NCBI GenBank assembly: GCA_959347315.1
Contig: OY365818.1
Location: 6,516,695 to 6,580,694, forward strand
Length of the DNA: 64,000 bases
Direction of reading: 5' to 3'
Origin: Bimastos eiseni
Taxonomy: Eukaryota; Annelida; Clitellata; Crassiclitellata; Lumbricidae
Shown: positions 49,101 through 61,139 of the stretch, piece by piece
Layout of the letters: every line of letters starts with the position of its first letter
Numbering within the stretch: the first letter of the stretch is position 1
Made by a program: the position numbers and the translations under genes
The notes under the pieces: generated by a model
Databases searched by the model: none
Seen by the model: the letters and a program-made list of their open reading frames with translations, nothing else
What the model was told of the DNA's origin: nothing

Positions 49101-49953
49101 GATTGAATAATGGACGTCGTCGCATGATCTGTTTGACTTTGTATTTTGAACTGCTGAAGACCTGTGTATATGAAGTCGCCGCCATCACTGGGTTTACTCG
49201 TCTGGTTAGACTGTCTGTGTGGACCTCTGGGGAGAATGCTTTCATGTGCTGTCGTAAGCGGATTGACCGACTCGAACGCCTACGGAAAGTTAATAAAGAC
49301 GCAGTTGAACGGATCAAAGTTAGACGTTTACATGCCTTTGTACATGCTCGATAGGCTCTTACTTCTTTTGAGGATCCGCTGAAGACAATGGTGTTCTTTG
49401 TCTTCCTCATTGCTATCGGTGCCAAGGCGACAGTAAACTCTTCTAGAAGACAATGAAGAATTCTAGAAAACCCTTCATGAACACCATCATCATCATAATT
49501 GAGTTTCGTTGATTGGACAGCGAAGTTCACAAATACGCAACTGTTATTAATTCGATTAATCAATCACTTTTCTTTTATGTTCTATAAAAGGTATGCAACG
49601 TTTAAGGTACATGGTTTAGGTGAGATTAGCAGCATCGTTCAGGATATGTAAATTGCATTGAAGTCAGTTGTGCCAATATAAAGGTTTTCGAGAGGAAAAT
49701 CCTCTAATAACAATGCACTCTTCGAGCAGAAAATATAGACTTCCATCGTTTGTTACACTGTATACCTGTTACACAGGTACCATTGTGTCTCACCCGTTGT
49801 CTTCCTATCTCTCTCCCTCTCACAGAAACACACACACACTCACACGTTCACAGCCTCACACAAGGTGTCACAAACACACACAGACACACACATACACACA
49901 TACACACAGAAGAGACATACACAAAGCGGTTGGTCCGCGTTAGAGGTTGCTTC
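49101..49953. other. Non-coding up to assembly gap
   Basis: No gene recognised; (CA)n-rich stretch at 49828-49920 abuts the gap. Confidence 0.6.
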
Positions 49954-50153
49954 NNNNNNNNNNNNNNNNNNNNNNNNNNNNNNNNNNNNNNNNNNNNNNN
50001 NNNNNNNNNNNNNNNNNNNNNNNNNNNNNNNNNNNNNNNNNNNNNNNNNNNNNNNNNNNNNNNNNNNNNNNNNNNNNNNNNNNNNNNNNNNNNNNNNNNN
50101 NNNNNNNNNNNNNNNNNNNNNNNNNNNNNNNNNNNNNNNNNNNNNNNNNNNNN
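49954..50153. other. Assembly gap, 200 N
   Basis: Exactly 200 undetermined bases, probably a placeholder length. The left flank is a CA-rich microsatellite, a usual cause of assembly breaks. Confidence 0.99.
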
Positions 50154-50421
50154 AGTGTTATTGCAAGGACATTTTATACACAGCAGTGGAAAGTTCCTAT
50201 ATATATAACGTTTTGTCAAAAATGTTTGGGCGATAATCGGGAGCATGCAATTTTCACATCTGTTTGACATACCGTGACAAACCGATTCATTAACTTTTGA
50301 TAGTTATGAAGGAAGATTGACGAGTAACTAACTATGTGAGCAAAATAGAAAAAGATACCTTTGGAGGTTTAAAGCATCATATTTTCAAATATAAGAGAAA
50401 ATTAAATTGAATTGGGCCGAC

Positions 50422-50830
50422 ATCTATGTTTAGCAGAACGTGAACAAATATTTGACGAGTAACCATTCCTCCAAACTATACATTCCTTGGAGTTAATGTA
50501 ACATAAAAACACCAGAAGAATATATATATATATACAGAGAGAGAGAGAGTGGTATACACTCTGTGGTATATACCGTAGTGTAGCAAAGCACATAGAGTAC
50601 AGTGGGTCCTTTGACTCCTTTGATATACTTTGTGTTGATGCAACTGTAATGTATACCAAAGAATGCATGTTATATCGCCAACATCAAGGCACAGATAGCA
50701 TCATATACGACACACGGTTGCTTTTATTACAAAGGCTGCATCGAGTCTACGTTTAGCAAAACGTGAACAAATATTTGGCGAGTGACTATTCCTCCAAACT
50801 ATACATTCCTTGGTGTTAATGTAACATATC
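50422..50830 (+). repeat. Pair of about 88-bp direct repeats
   Basis: Block GAACGTGAACAAATATTTG, CCTCCAAACTATACATTCCT and TGGAGTTAATGTAACAT at about 50422-50510 recurs at about 50745-50832 with few changes. Both are followed by AT-rich microsatellite. Confidence 0.85.
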
Positions 50831-50869
50831 ACATTTTCGCTCCGTGAATATTCAATACTTTTACTAGGC

Positions 50870-50930
50870 CTATACAATATATATATATATTTATATATAT
50901 ATATATCTATATTTATATATATATATATAT
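50870..50930. repeat. (TA)n tract
   Basis: TATATATATA with ATTTATATATA interruptions. Confidence 0.92.
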
Positions 50931-51904
50931 GTTCTGCGGCCGAAATGTGTGATATATGTACTCGAACGAAAACAGGACGAGGAGAATCGTCTGAGAATGA
51001 AGTCAAAACAACGGACCATTGCCTATAATATAGGAAATAGCGACAAATATATAGGTCAGTCGATTTGAAATTCTAAATGTTGATCGATGAAAAAATGTCA
51101 TACACAAATTTAAAGCTAATCTACTCCCTTTAAGTTTTATTCAACTTTTTTAATAAAAATCTGAAATCCACATCTATCCACAGCTATTCGCACTAAAAAA
51201 ACATAAATTTTCCGTTAAAAATGTTGGTCCGTCTATTTGGCGCTCACTATACCGGCGATGCTGAAAAATGTTATAATAGGCCTATTCTTATAGAATTCAA
51301 ATTTCATTTACGAAGGTTTTTGATCTCTCAGGATATCTCTTTCAAATAACAACGAACGGGAACAAATAGGGTACTTATTGATAAGAGAATATTATTGAGA
51401 TATAGGGAAATAGCAGCGAATTATGGAATAAGAAAGGTGATCTTACTTGGGGGACAGTAGTTAGGCCTAAGTTGTTCTTCTTATCTTGCTTATACACAAT
51501 TCATGTTTCACTATAATTAATCACTGCCCATGCTTATAATATGTCATTACTTGGAAATCCGTTTTGCGATTACGGGTATGCCTTTGTCAGCGGGTGATCC
51601 CTGGTCCGTTTTGGTTCTCCCTTGTTTTTTACATTTCCTACTAACTCATGTTCTATACTATGCCGCATTTTGATTCGATAAAGATTACGGTGTGTTATAT
51701 ATGTTACATAAGGTGTTCATCGCTCCGCACGGAGAGATATGACATGGACCAGATCGTGTATGGAAAATATTCACATTGATTTCGTATTTCGGAGAACAAC
51801 GTTTTGCAGAATTTTATTTCGCCCGAGCGTTCCTTTCTTGAGCCTTAATTGCCTGGTGATAAAGTTGATCCTTGCTTTCTATTCATTCATTCATTGCGAA
51901 AATT

Positions 51905-52050
51905 CATATAGCGCCCCTTCAAGGTTACTACTCAAGACCGCTCCCGAGTCAACCCCAGCTTAAAAGAAAAGTCTTAGACTATAAAAATGCAATTAAGCAG
52001 GCGCAACAAATACGGTTTAAAAGTGGAAATAGAAAGAACTGCGGCGCCGT
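51905..52050 (+). repeat. Dispersed repeat R5 copy
   Basis: CATATAGCGCCCCTTCAAGG, TTACTACTCAAGACCGCTCC, then CGAGTCAACCCC, as at 16093-16135. Confidence 0.5.
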
Positions 52051-53080
52051 GTTGAGTCGGTGTTTACTCGTCGGAGCGCCACCTCACACATATATAAGAT
52101 GTCCAATGACTGGTCTTAATTTGGAGGTATACCAGGTTTCAGCTACCAAGGGATTCGGATGAATTTCACCACTATTTTGCTGAAACATTTATTATTATCT
52201 CACATTTGCTTTGGATCACATATGATATTACTTTATACATTGACTGGATTTTTGAATGTCTTGTTGGAATGTTTAGACTGATCCTCTCAAGTTCAAATTC
52301 TATTACTGTCCAGCTAATATCTTTGAGAGATTTAGCGCAGGTTCTGACATAAAGAAAGAGACAACTAATAGACAAACCTTTCTTATAAATATTTTTGAAG
52401 GCTATATATCAACTAAAAATTAAACAATCGAATTGACGCCTGCATGGTCAGAAGTCTTGCTTCGTTTGCATGCTATGACTGAATTTCTTCATTTGAGAAA
52501 GTATTTCATATGATTTAAAGCAAACGATGATTAGACCCAATTTCTTCACCAATACCATCACTGAGCTCTATACAGTTTGGTTGCAACACGAAAAACCTGC
52601 AGCTTAAAACTCAACTGGTAAAGAACAAAAGAAGCCCTGTTTATGATATTTATTTGAGCCTTGAGGACGACATGTCCGGCAACCATGCAGGCTGGAAGTT
52701 CTGCCTTTTCTCTCTGAAATTGTTTTTAATGCCTGACAATAGTAAGTAGAAATGATCCAAAGCCTATCCATTGCAATTTTATATCGTCACATAAAAATGT
52801 CGCTTTCGGGAAATCCCTGGATAGTCGCCATGGCACGAGAGCCATGGCGGAATGACCACTGACCAGGGCAATTACCACATGTATAATTATATATATATAG
52901 CGGCTACTCTACAGAGGGACCAGTGCCCACCATTAGCCAACTTTATACTCCATGGGGCCCATAAATGTTGTTTTAGCACACTTCTTGTTTGACGAAACCA
53001 GATATCCAATTGGAGACTCTGTGAGGTCCTTAGGCTCCATCGTGCACCCCTCTGTTTCAAAATTCCAGAGCCGCCACTGC

Positions 53081-53081
<1 letters not shown>

Positions 53082-53167
<86 letters not shown>
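53082..53167. repeat. Pure (TA)n, about 43 units
   Basis: 86 bp of uninterrupted TA; IYIYI frames on both strands are artefacts. Confidence 0.98.
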
Positions 53168-53171
<4 letters not shown>

Positions 53172-53834
53172 ACCTGAGCAATATCTTCACTTGTGATTGG
53201 TCGTGTCTACTGAACTTTTAAAGGCGGACACAAATGTTATTCGACTGTGCATAGGCGCTATATAATCTACGCATTAAAAACCACAAAACGCATGCATACA
53301 AACTGTACAATAAGAAAACAGCGGAAGGTTTTCAAAATATATTGGATTTGCATACAAAAGAAGGTATATATTATAGGGTCTATATACCTTTACTAAATGT
53401 AGTCATAAGAATGATAAGATCAATTAAATATTAAATACAATCATTGTAATATTATGTGAGAATGACAGAGACAAATCAAATTTAATGCATAGCTAAGACT
53501 TATAAATGATGTGAATGTCTATTAATTTATGCCAAGTCACAAATCTCTATTTATGCCACGCATAGTATTTTCATAAATTTTCACCATGCGAGAGAAATGA
53601 CGGTGCACACAGAAAACAAGCAACATAATAATTATAGTGATGCAAATTCGTTAATCACAATTGAATTCTTATTTTACAGATAGGCCTATCGTTCAGGATA
53701 AAGAGTATATTCAAGAATTAAGACAATGCTATACGTTTACACGAATTTACATAACTCAAAATTGAACATATCGCTTTGCTAGTGTATCATGACAGTCATC
53801 TTGGCATACGACACGTGCACAGTGTATAGACTAT

Positions 53835-53900
53835 ATATACGTTTAGATATATATATACTTATATATATACTTATATATATATACTTATATATATATCAAT
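53835..53900. repeat. (TATATATACT)n tract
   Basis: Four units of ATATATATACTTATATAT. Confidence 0.85.
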
Positions 53901-54039
53901 TATGCATGTACATGTATGTACATATACTTGTATTATAAGTCTTCACGTTGAGATTTCGAGAGTATAGGCCTGCATCTGCCATCTGCCATCTGCCAATATA
54001 TATAAATCCATAAATAATAAAAATATATGCCAATATAAT

Positions 54040-54215
54040 ATACCAATACCAGGTCAAGGACCAGTACCAGGACGCGGACCAATATCGGGACGCGGACCAT
54101 GCAGTATACCAGGACGCGGATCAGTAAAAGGACTATTACCAATATACCATGACGCTGACCAATACCATGTAGGACGCGGATCAGTACCAGGACGAGCCAG
54201 CACCATGCAGGACGA
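54040..54215 (+). repeat. Minisatellite, unit ACCAGGACGCGGACCAGT-like
   Basis: Eight or so diverged units with core GGACGCGGA(C/T)CA. Confidence 0.85.
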
Positions 54216-54449
54216 GGGCCACAGTTTGACAACTTGTTAATTATTATGGTGGCGTCTGTCGCCCAGGTATAATTTATAATGTACGGTATATATCTAAGGC
54301 GAACAAAAGCCAGGTCATGATAAGACACATGAATAATTATAACCTATACAAGAAAGAGTTATAAGGTCATTGCAAGTAAAAGGCAAGCACGTATTGTAAT
54401 TACAAGAGTAGGAGAGTAACATGTAAGGATCGTAATGTATATATAGGCG

Positions 54450-54515
54450 CAATTGGGGTCAGCGTGGACAGCGCGTTGGACTGCCAACCGAAGGGTCGGG
54501 TTCGCGAATCTTCTA
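54450..54515 (+). mobile_element. tRNA-like SINE head, second type
   Basis: GGGGTCAGCGTGGACAGCGC, GTTGGACTGCCAACCGAAGG, GTCGGGTTCGCGAATC: A-box-like start, self-complementary TTGG..CCAA anticodon arm and a B box GGTTCGCGAATC. Not a clean tRNA cloverleaf. Confidence 0.45.
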
Positions 54516-54974
54516 TGGGACAGATATTTGTCATTTATGTCAAGATTTCTGCTGCAAACTGCAAACACCGTCGAAAGCGGGCACAAGGAGTACACCGACT
54601 GAACGTATACGCTGTCGGTGGTATACATGATGAGACGCTTATGGAGGGGACTGACCACCAGAATTGATAAGCCGAGGCAAAGAAAATGAAGCCGCTATTG
54701 CGCTTCGCATCCACGACTGCCTTCTGCATGCATGCCATGCGTAAGCTTAAAATTAAGGGACTGCATGTTATAAAGCATATGCGCGCCTTAAACACACAGA
54801 TATTAAACTGCGGAGTGGTACGTCATGCTTCGATACACCTCACGCTTGTAGTATGCACACTGGGATTACATAGAGGCTATAGAGCTAGTCTTCCTGTCGG
54901 ATACCTTCAAAGGAAAAGGAACAATCGGATGAAAACAGGCGGCGCCATATCTTCCTGTTCGAAATCGTCGACGA

Positions 54975-55313
54975 CAGCGTTTCCCAAATTGAGCTGAAGA
55001 CAAGGTTCCTCGGAAAACTTTCAGTGTGAACAGTAATAAAATTCAAACAGTTTGAAATAAGTTAAAAGAGTTTTTCGAAGGAGGCTTTTAGCTTAACATC
55101 TTTGTGGGTCTATAACTTTATCATAATGAGAATTCGTGATTTTGCTATTGTCATCGATATTTGTGTTATTTATTAATTATTTCTAGGCCTAAACCTAGAA
55201 TTGTCTGTATTCTTAAACACTTGTACCAGCCCATATTTTGTTTAGGAAGGGGGGTTCCGCCAAAAAGTTTGAGATCAAAGGAGTTCTCGGCTAAAAAAGC
55301 TTTGGAAACGCTG
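54975..55313. mobile_element. Non-autonomous hAT-type element, copy 2, abutting POU3 stop
   Basis: Left terminus CAGCGTTTCCCAAATTGAG; right terminus on reverse strand CAGCGTTTCCAAAGCTTTTT. Internal words (ATTCAAACAGTTTGAAATAA, GGGGTTCCGCCAAAAAG) match copy 1. No 8-bp duplication is readable. Its right end is 3 bp from the POU3 stop codon, and it contains AATAAA on the minus strand at 55174-55169. Confidence 0.75.
55169..55174 (-). terminator. Candidate POU3 poly(A) signal inside hAT element
   Basis: TTTATT on the + strand, that is AATAAA on the minus strand, about 145 bp downstream of the POU3 stop. It is the first canonical signal I find. Confidence 0.4.
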
Positions 55314-55316
55314 TTC

Positions 55317-56834
55317 TTACTTATCGTTCATCATTAAACAACGGAAGACGACCTGATCGCTTATGTGAGTCCTCATTGCATTTGACGACAGCCCATTCAA
55401 ATGGCGCCCATCGCACGAGCCCCCGCTGTGACGCCCATCGCATGGGCCATCGCTGCGGCGCCCATCTTCGTTGAGGCGCCCATCGCACGGGCCGTTAATG
55501 CCGCACCGCACCGCACCGTCTTGACAGTTCATGCGGCGCCCATCGAAGTGGCGCCCGTCGTCTTGGACTTTGATGTGATGACGCCCATTGCAATGGCGCC
55601 CGTCCTGTTCGTCAATGAGGCGCCCATTGCAGCCGACGTCCCGCTCATTCATATTGCGCCCGCTGTCCTCGTCCTCATCCTCATCGTGGTCATCGTCCTC
55701 CGGGGCATGGTCAGTCTCTAACAGCTCCCCGTTCGGACCGACCAACTGACCGCCCCCGGTTGCCGGCGTCATGCGCTTCTCCTTCTGCCGCCGATTGCAG
55801 AACCACACCCGAACGACCTCCTTCTCCAACTGTAGCCGATCGGCGATGAAGGCAATTTCCTGCGCTGAGGGCTTCGGATGCTGCAGGAAGTGCGACTCCA
55901 GGGCTCCCTTGACGGTCACCTCGATGCTCGTCCGCTTTTTTCTCTTGCGTCCCTGACCGGCCAGCTTGTCGATCGCTGCCGCCCCAGGGGAGCCGGTCGT
56001 TGAGTCGGCCTCCTCGAGCCACTTCTGGAGGAGCGGCTTCAGCTTGCACATGTTCTTGAAGCTGAGCTGGAGCGCCTCGAAGCGGCAGATCGTCGTTTGG
56101 GAGAAGACGTTGCCATAGAGCGTCCCTAGGGCAAGACCGACGTCCGCCTGGGTGAAGCCGAGCTTGATGCGGCGCTGTTTGAAGTGTTTGGCGAAGAGTT
56201 CAAGGTCGTCGGAGGTTGTGACCTCCTCGTCTGAGGGGAATTCGCAGCTCGAGTCGACTGCCTCTCCCTGGAGCGGGTTCATCGAATCGATCCAATTGTG
56301 GTAGAGCACGGAGCTCGACCGATGGTTCGGGTAGGGGCTGAAGAGGGAGTAGGGTCCCGACGGGGATCCGTACTGGCCCGGGTGTCCTCCGCCGAGCATC
56401 GTCATCCCGGACGAAAGAGGCACGGACCCCGGCCAGGGGTGCACTTGACCCCGATGATGATGGTGCCCTCCGACCATCTGCGGAGACTCCCTGACCTGGC
56501 TTCCCAGCGACGAGAGGCATACGTCCTCCGTCAGCACCGACGGCTTGGTGTCAGGAACCGGAAGTCCTGCGGGGGCCGAACCGGAAGCGAGCGGTCGAGA
56601 CCAGTCGGACGCGACGTCAGGGCGACAGTAGGACAACCCGAACCACTGGTTGTACCCGTTCGGAGGTACGCTCATGTGGCCCCCTACTCCTCCCCCGCGG
56701 GATCTGTAGGGGGTCGCCGTGGGTGGGCGCGTCAGTGGCTGGTACCCACCGGTGACGCCAGCGCTCCCGGCGGCCATTGCTTTGATGTCACTGGACTGGC
56801 GAGCGGCAAACTGTATGTCATCCATAGCCTGCAT
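55317..56834 (-). CDS. POU class III transcription factor (Brn-1/2/4, ventral veins lacking type), intronless, 505 aa
   Basis: Nuclear DNA-binding regulator of neural and ectodermal development in animals (known for the family). ATG at 56834-56832 is preceded in frame by TGA nine bases upstream; stop TAA at 55319-55317. Residues 1-200: Gly/Ser/Pro/His-rich region with HHHH at 124-127. POU-specific domain about 201-278 ([39 protein letters not shown]), linker, then POU homeodomain about 296-355 ([25 protein letters not shown]) with W-F-x-N at 344-347. The [20 protein letters not shown] block and the linker place it in class III rather than II or IV. Like many POU3 genes it has a single coding exon. 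Odd: after MTP the protein continues about 150 residues with an acidic run ([11 protein letters not shown]) and nine [DN]GR[HRL] motifs with seven Cys, encoded by a diverged minisatellite. Confidence 0.95.
   Translation of the reverse strand: MQAMDDIQFAARQSSDIKAMAAGSAGVTGGYQPLTRPPTATPYRSRGGGVGGHMSVPPNGYNQWFGLSYCRPDVASDWSRPLASGSAPAGLPVPDTKPSVLTEDVCLSSLGSQVRESPQMVGGHHHHRGQVHPWPGSVPLSSGMTMLGGGHPGQYGSPSGPYSLFSPYPNHRSSSVLYHNWIDSMNPLQGEAVDSSCEFPSDEEVTTSDDLELFAKHFKQRRIKLGFTQADVGLALGTLYGNVFSQTTICRFEALQLSFKNMCKLKPLLQKWLEEADSTTGSPGAAAIDKLAGQGRKRKKRTSIEVTVKGALESHFLQHPKPSAQEIAFIADRLQLEKEVVRVWFCNRRQKEKRMTPATGGGQLVGPNGELLETDHAPEDDDHDEDEDEDSGRNMNERDVGCNGRLIDEQDGRHCNGRHHIKVQDDGRHFDGRRMNCQDGAVRCGINGPCDGRLNEDGRRSDGPCDGRHSGGSCDGRHLNGLSSNAMRTHISDQVVFRCLMMNDK
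55390..55660 (-). repeat. Coding minisatellite in POU3 C-terminus
   Basis: About ten copies of GGCGCCCAT(C/T)G (plus strand), in frame on the minus strand as Asp/Asn-Gly-Arg-His/Arg/Leu. Plus-strand frame rich in API repeats is a shadow. Confidence 0.8.
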
Positions 56835-56899
56835 AGCATCTCAGGCAGGTTCAACAACCGATAAAAACACCCCACATTGCGCAACGTTACCTCAACTAC

Positions 56900-57003
56900 G
56901 CCACGGTTTGCACTCTGACAGTGCCAGTCCGAAGCCTGGATAAAGTAGGGGGGCGACGCTAATGATCTTTGTTATCGTACAGTGTTACTAAACTGCAACT
57001 AAC
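56900..57003 (+). repeat. Dispersed repeat R4, best copy, in POU3 5' flank
   Basis: GTTTGCACTCTGACAGTGCC, AGTCCGAAGCCTGGATAAAG, GGGGCGACGCTAATGATCTT, TGTTATCGTACAGTGTTACT, AAACTGCAACTA. It lies 66 bp upstream of the POU3 start codon and may be part of its leader. Confidence 0.8.
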
Positions 57004-57790
57004 GTCACTGGTCCGCCATTGCCAACCACATCATGGCGTGAGTAAAGTACAAAAATCATTCACTTCAGGCAGCTAAATCCTCGCCCTGCAGCGCTTCCGC
57101 CTATCCCTCTTTACCGGCGAAAACGATTTGGCGCTGACAGCGGGGATGGTTGATGCCTTCCAGCCGCTGCAACAGTAACCCTGGTTCCGTCGGAAACAAC
57201 GTCTCCTTGGATCAACTCTCCGCCAATTTCGTCGCCGTCAAAGCTTCATTTCCCGGACGAGCCCCACGCCGTGCAAAGCCCTGAACCAATCGGCGACTAG
57301 GCCGGCGATCGAGGGAGGAGCCACGGGGGTGATTGACATCCATTAATTGCCCATCGCTTCGTAGAGCCGGTCAATGCCATGAGGCGAACTGCGTTTCTTG
57401 TCGTAGAAACACGGGATAGACATCCATTGTATACGGTCGGATTTGGCCGCCGACTAAACACGCAAATTTTGATTTAAGTGGTCGAGGTTATGCGGTGGGC
57501 TTTGAGACACGCGGTCCTACGTATGGCTTAGGAGAGTTAAACAAACCTTGAATTAAAATCGTAGACGGGCTTTGAAAAGCCTGAATTGCAGGCCAAGTGT
57601 TTCTTCTGCTTTAACTTTATGGCATTTATATCGTCACATAATATTTCTGCGTTTTTGTCAGACTCTTTCTTGTTCTAAATACACGAATATCATACATCAT
57701 AATATAACATACAAATAAATGGTTATCCTCATAATTATAACACGAACACAGACTGTCTATAATTTTTTCACAGACACAATAATAAACAAA
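57004..57790. other. POU3 upstream region, no gene seen
   Basis: 57000-57480 is CpG-richer (ccaatcggcgac, gcgatcgaggg) and may include the promoter. No TATA box is convincing on the minus strand. Confidence 0.4.
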
Positions 57791-58397
57791 CTCAGATCAA
57801 ATCAAATCAAATTTATTGAAACCATCGTGTCACATTTACAAAAGATTAGCAAACAGAAGCACATTGTCAAATAAATAGAAATTAGTTCAATTGAAGCCAA
57901 CAAGAAAATTATACAATTGAAAATAAAGATGGTCAACAGAAGTTCCAAAGGGGATTAAACCCCGCTAAAAGGAACCCCTAATTTCCCTGTACAACAAAAC
58001 TACGAAGATGGCGAGTTGAGATGAAAGGTACTAGAATAAGCATATAGCAAAATATTTTTAAAAAAATAACCGAATTACTCGATCTGTTTGTCAGGTGGTA
58101 CATTGAATACAGAAAACCCTTGAATTTGACAATGATTACAGATGAAACAATAAAACTATTAAAACACAATAAACAGGATTGAAAAAAAAGATAAATGAAA
58201 CCATAACTAATCTTAAACTAAAGAGTTCCTAAAGAGTTTCTCTCAATCCTCATCACCACATTTTTAATAATACGCCAAAACAATGTGACAAACTGTTACA
58301 AATGCGAGAAAATAAAACCAGATAATATATGTAGATAATCTCATATTTAATTGATAAACGTTATTTTATTGGAATCAGTGGGTTTGGAATCATAGAC

Positions 58398-60155
58398 TCA
58401 GTGCCCTGCTCTGAAAAGATGATCTAAAGAGGAGGAGTTTAAGAGAAAGAGTTTAAGAGCGCTCTTAAACGAATTATAACTAGGAGAGTTTCTAACTGCA
58501 GCAGGAAGAGCATTCCAAACAAGCGGGCCAGTGGACTTAATAGAGAATTTTCGTGTATTAGTTCTAAAAGCCAAAACTCGATAGCCGGAGGAACCTCTAG
58601 TAACGTGGGAATGGATCTCAGAGCCTAGTGAGAAATAATATTGGAATGTTCTAGGTAAGAGATGATTGGTAAATCGATAAACAAAAAGGCCTATCTGTAA
58701 ATTCCTAATCTGGAAAATATTAAGCAGATTAAGGTCACGAAAGATAGGGGCAGTGTGAGAATTTCTGGAAAGTCCACTGATAAATCTAACCGCCTTCTTT
58801 TGTAATACAATTATTCTGCCAAGTCTGGATTCGTAATTGGAAGCCCAAATCAAATTACCAAAAGTTATATATGGATATACCATGGTAAAATACAGTTGCT
58901 TTCTTATATTAATTGGGAGCTTGTAGGCAAACTTGGTAAGAACACCGATGGTTTTTGATATTTCGTTACAAATATAGTTTATATGGGGCTTCCATGTTAC
59001 GAATTGGTCTACGTATACGACCAAATATCGTGCATTTTCAACTTGGTTTATAGGGGTGCCATTTATAAAAATGTTTAAGCTAGATGGCTTGGCCTTCTTG
59101 TGTGAGTGGAATAATATGTTATTGGGTTTTTCAACGTTAAGAGTGAGCATATTTGCTACGAGCCAATCAACAACTTTATCGAGTTCCAAATTTAGAGTGT
59201 CTATTAGCGTCTGGTAGGAAGCATGGAAATAAAACAAATTTGTATCATCAGCAAATAGTATCATATAGATGATGTTGGAAATTGAAGCAAGGTCGTTAAT
59301 ATAAATCAGGAACAACAGTGGTCCAAGGTTAGATCCCTGGGGTACTCCATAACTGGTTAACAATAAATCAGAGGTGTGTCCATTACAAAAGACTCTCTGA
59401 GATCTATTATGGAAATAGCTCTCAAACCACCTCAACGGGGTGCCCCTTATGCCATAGTGCTCAAGCTTTTTTAACAGTATATTATGGTTTACTGTGTCGA
59501 ATGCTTTGGCCAAATCCAGCAGGACCCCCACAGTGTATTTCTTGTTATCAATAGCTTTAGAAAGTAATTCTTCAATACCCATTAGGGCCATAAAAGAGGA
59601 GTGTCCGGCTCGGAAACCATGTTGAGTTTGGTATAAGATTTGTAAGGAATTGATATAGGAGCTTAATCTTACATGCATAATTTTGTCAAGGTACTTAGCA
59701 AAATAGGGCAAAATTGAAATTGGTCGATAATTAGTTATGTTTTCTTTAATACCCTTTTTAAAAACCGGAATTACTATTGCAATTTTTGCTTGATTTGGTA
59801 CCTTGCCATTCCTTAAAGAACAGTTGATGACATCGGCCAAAATAGGGGCAATAAGGTCAATGTTGGGAGTGGCAATGTATGGATCAATACCATCGCAGCC
59901 TTTAGTGTGGGTTTTTGTAAGGTCCCGACTTATATCCGTGATCTCAGACGAAGAGGTCGTAATCAGTCCCATAGAACCCAATTGGGATGGTGGAAGAAAT
60001 TGGTCAAACGTTGTAGAGGAGGTAGGGATATTTTTATCTAGATCACTTGCAATACTAGTGAAGTATGCATTAAAGTTATCAGCTATAGATTGCGGATCAG
60101 TAATGGTCTGGTTATTTAGGTCCAAGTAGTCAATAGTTGAGTCTTTAGGAGCCAA
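58398..60155 (-). pseudogene. LINE ORF2 reverse transcriptase portion (585 open codons)
   Basis: Open frame without an ATG at its 5' edge (begins TTG after an in-frame TAG), so it is the remaining part of a longer ORF2. RT motifs are intact: GFRAGHSS near 180, LLDLAKAFD (Asp 214) near 212-220, YGVPQGSNLGPLLFLIYIND near 269-288 and FADDTNLF at 301-308 with both catalytic Asp. The C-terminus ends GPLVWNALPAAVRNS and FKSALKLFLL, a common ending in CR1/L2/Rex-group elements. No RNase H or LTR-type domains. Recently active, judging by 585 codons without a stop. Confidence 0.9.
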
Positions 60156-60324
60156 CTATAAAATGGTTCTTATAAGGGACCAGGTTTGTTTAAGATCATT
60201 GCTGTATTTTAAAAATTCTTACTCGTAATAGCTTTTTTCCGCAATAAGTTTCAAAGACTTGAACCTATTTCGAAAGGCAGTGAATTTTTTCTTATTCAAT
60301 TCTGTAGGGTTTTTGTGAAACTTT

Positions 60325-60934
60325 TTATACAGGGAATTCTTTTTGGAGCACGATTTTAAAAGCGCAAAGGTCATCCATGGCTGCTTGCATTTTTTTACCT
60401 CCAGCCGAACAAGAATGAGAAAGAGGAAACGCTAGATCATAGTTACCTTTATATAAAGAAAGAAAAGTGTCGTAAGCCTCCTCTGGTTTGTTTGAGTTAC
60501 ACAAGTTGGAGATCGGTGACCAGTCAGTGGTAGTGAGATACTCTCGAAACAAATTATGTTTGTCCCTTGTTATTTTTCTAGTAAGTTTAATGGGTTGAGA
60601 GTGCAGTTTTATAAGAAAATCGAGCATATATGGGAAGGTGATCCGATATGTCAGCAACCAAAATAGCTGAGTTTATGAGCCTATGTATGTTGTCAATAAG
60701 TGTTGCTGAGCGGATGTCAATCCTAGTGGGTTTTGTGATAACCGGAAGAAAGTGATTAGAAACAAGGTTATTATAGAATATATTCGTGTCAGTGTGTTGG
60801 TATGATTTTAAAAGATCAATGTTGAAATGCCCTGCAAGCATAACCTCCCTAGTCCGATGGTTTAATTTTGTAAGCAGTTCATCAATGTCTTCATTAAACT
60901 GGACAAGATTTGCTCCCGGAGGCCTATAACTCAC
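60325..60934 (-). pseudogene. LINE ORF2 endonuclease C-terminal half and linker (two overlapping frames)
   Basis: Frame 60934-60587 reads SYRPPGANLVQFNEDIDELL, GHFNIDLL (GDFN motif with Asp changed to His), ISDHLPIYA (SDH motif). Frame 60657-60325 continues with RKITRDKHNLFREYL, the usual linker before the RT. The overlap and shift between frames show a frameshift; the catalytic GDFN Asp is lost. Confidence 0.8.
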
Positions 60935-61139
60935 TCCAATTATGGGGGACTTAGCCTTAAGGTCAAGTTGTATAAAAAGTCATTCGTAAGAGCTATTAGG
61001 AGTAATAGTTTCAATAACATGATACTTTAGATTATCCTTAATTCGAATATAATACACCACCACCCTCCACCCCCCACTCCGACCCCTCCCCCCAGCTGAT
61101 CAACCCGGGCTTTATGTAAAAAGGTATAATTTGAAATTG

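Larger units (their letters stand above)
50154..55310. other. Intergenic 3' flank of POU3, repeats only
   Basis: Holds a duplicated 90-bp block (50422 and 50745), several (TA)n tracts, an R5 copy (51905), a 54-kb minisatellite, a tRNA-like segment (54450) and the second hAT element. No gene recognised. Confidence 0.6.

Noticed and set aside
55401..56864. Plus-strand frames opposite POU3
   Set aside because: Shadows of the high-GC POU3 coding region.
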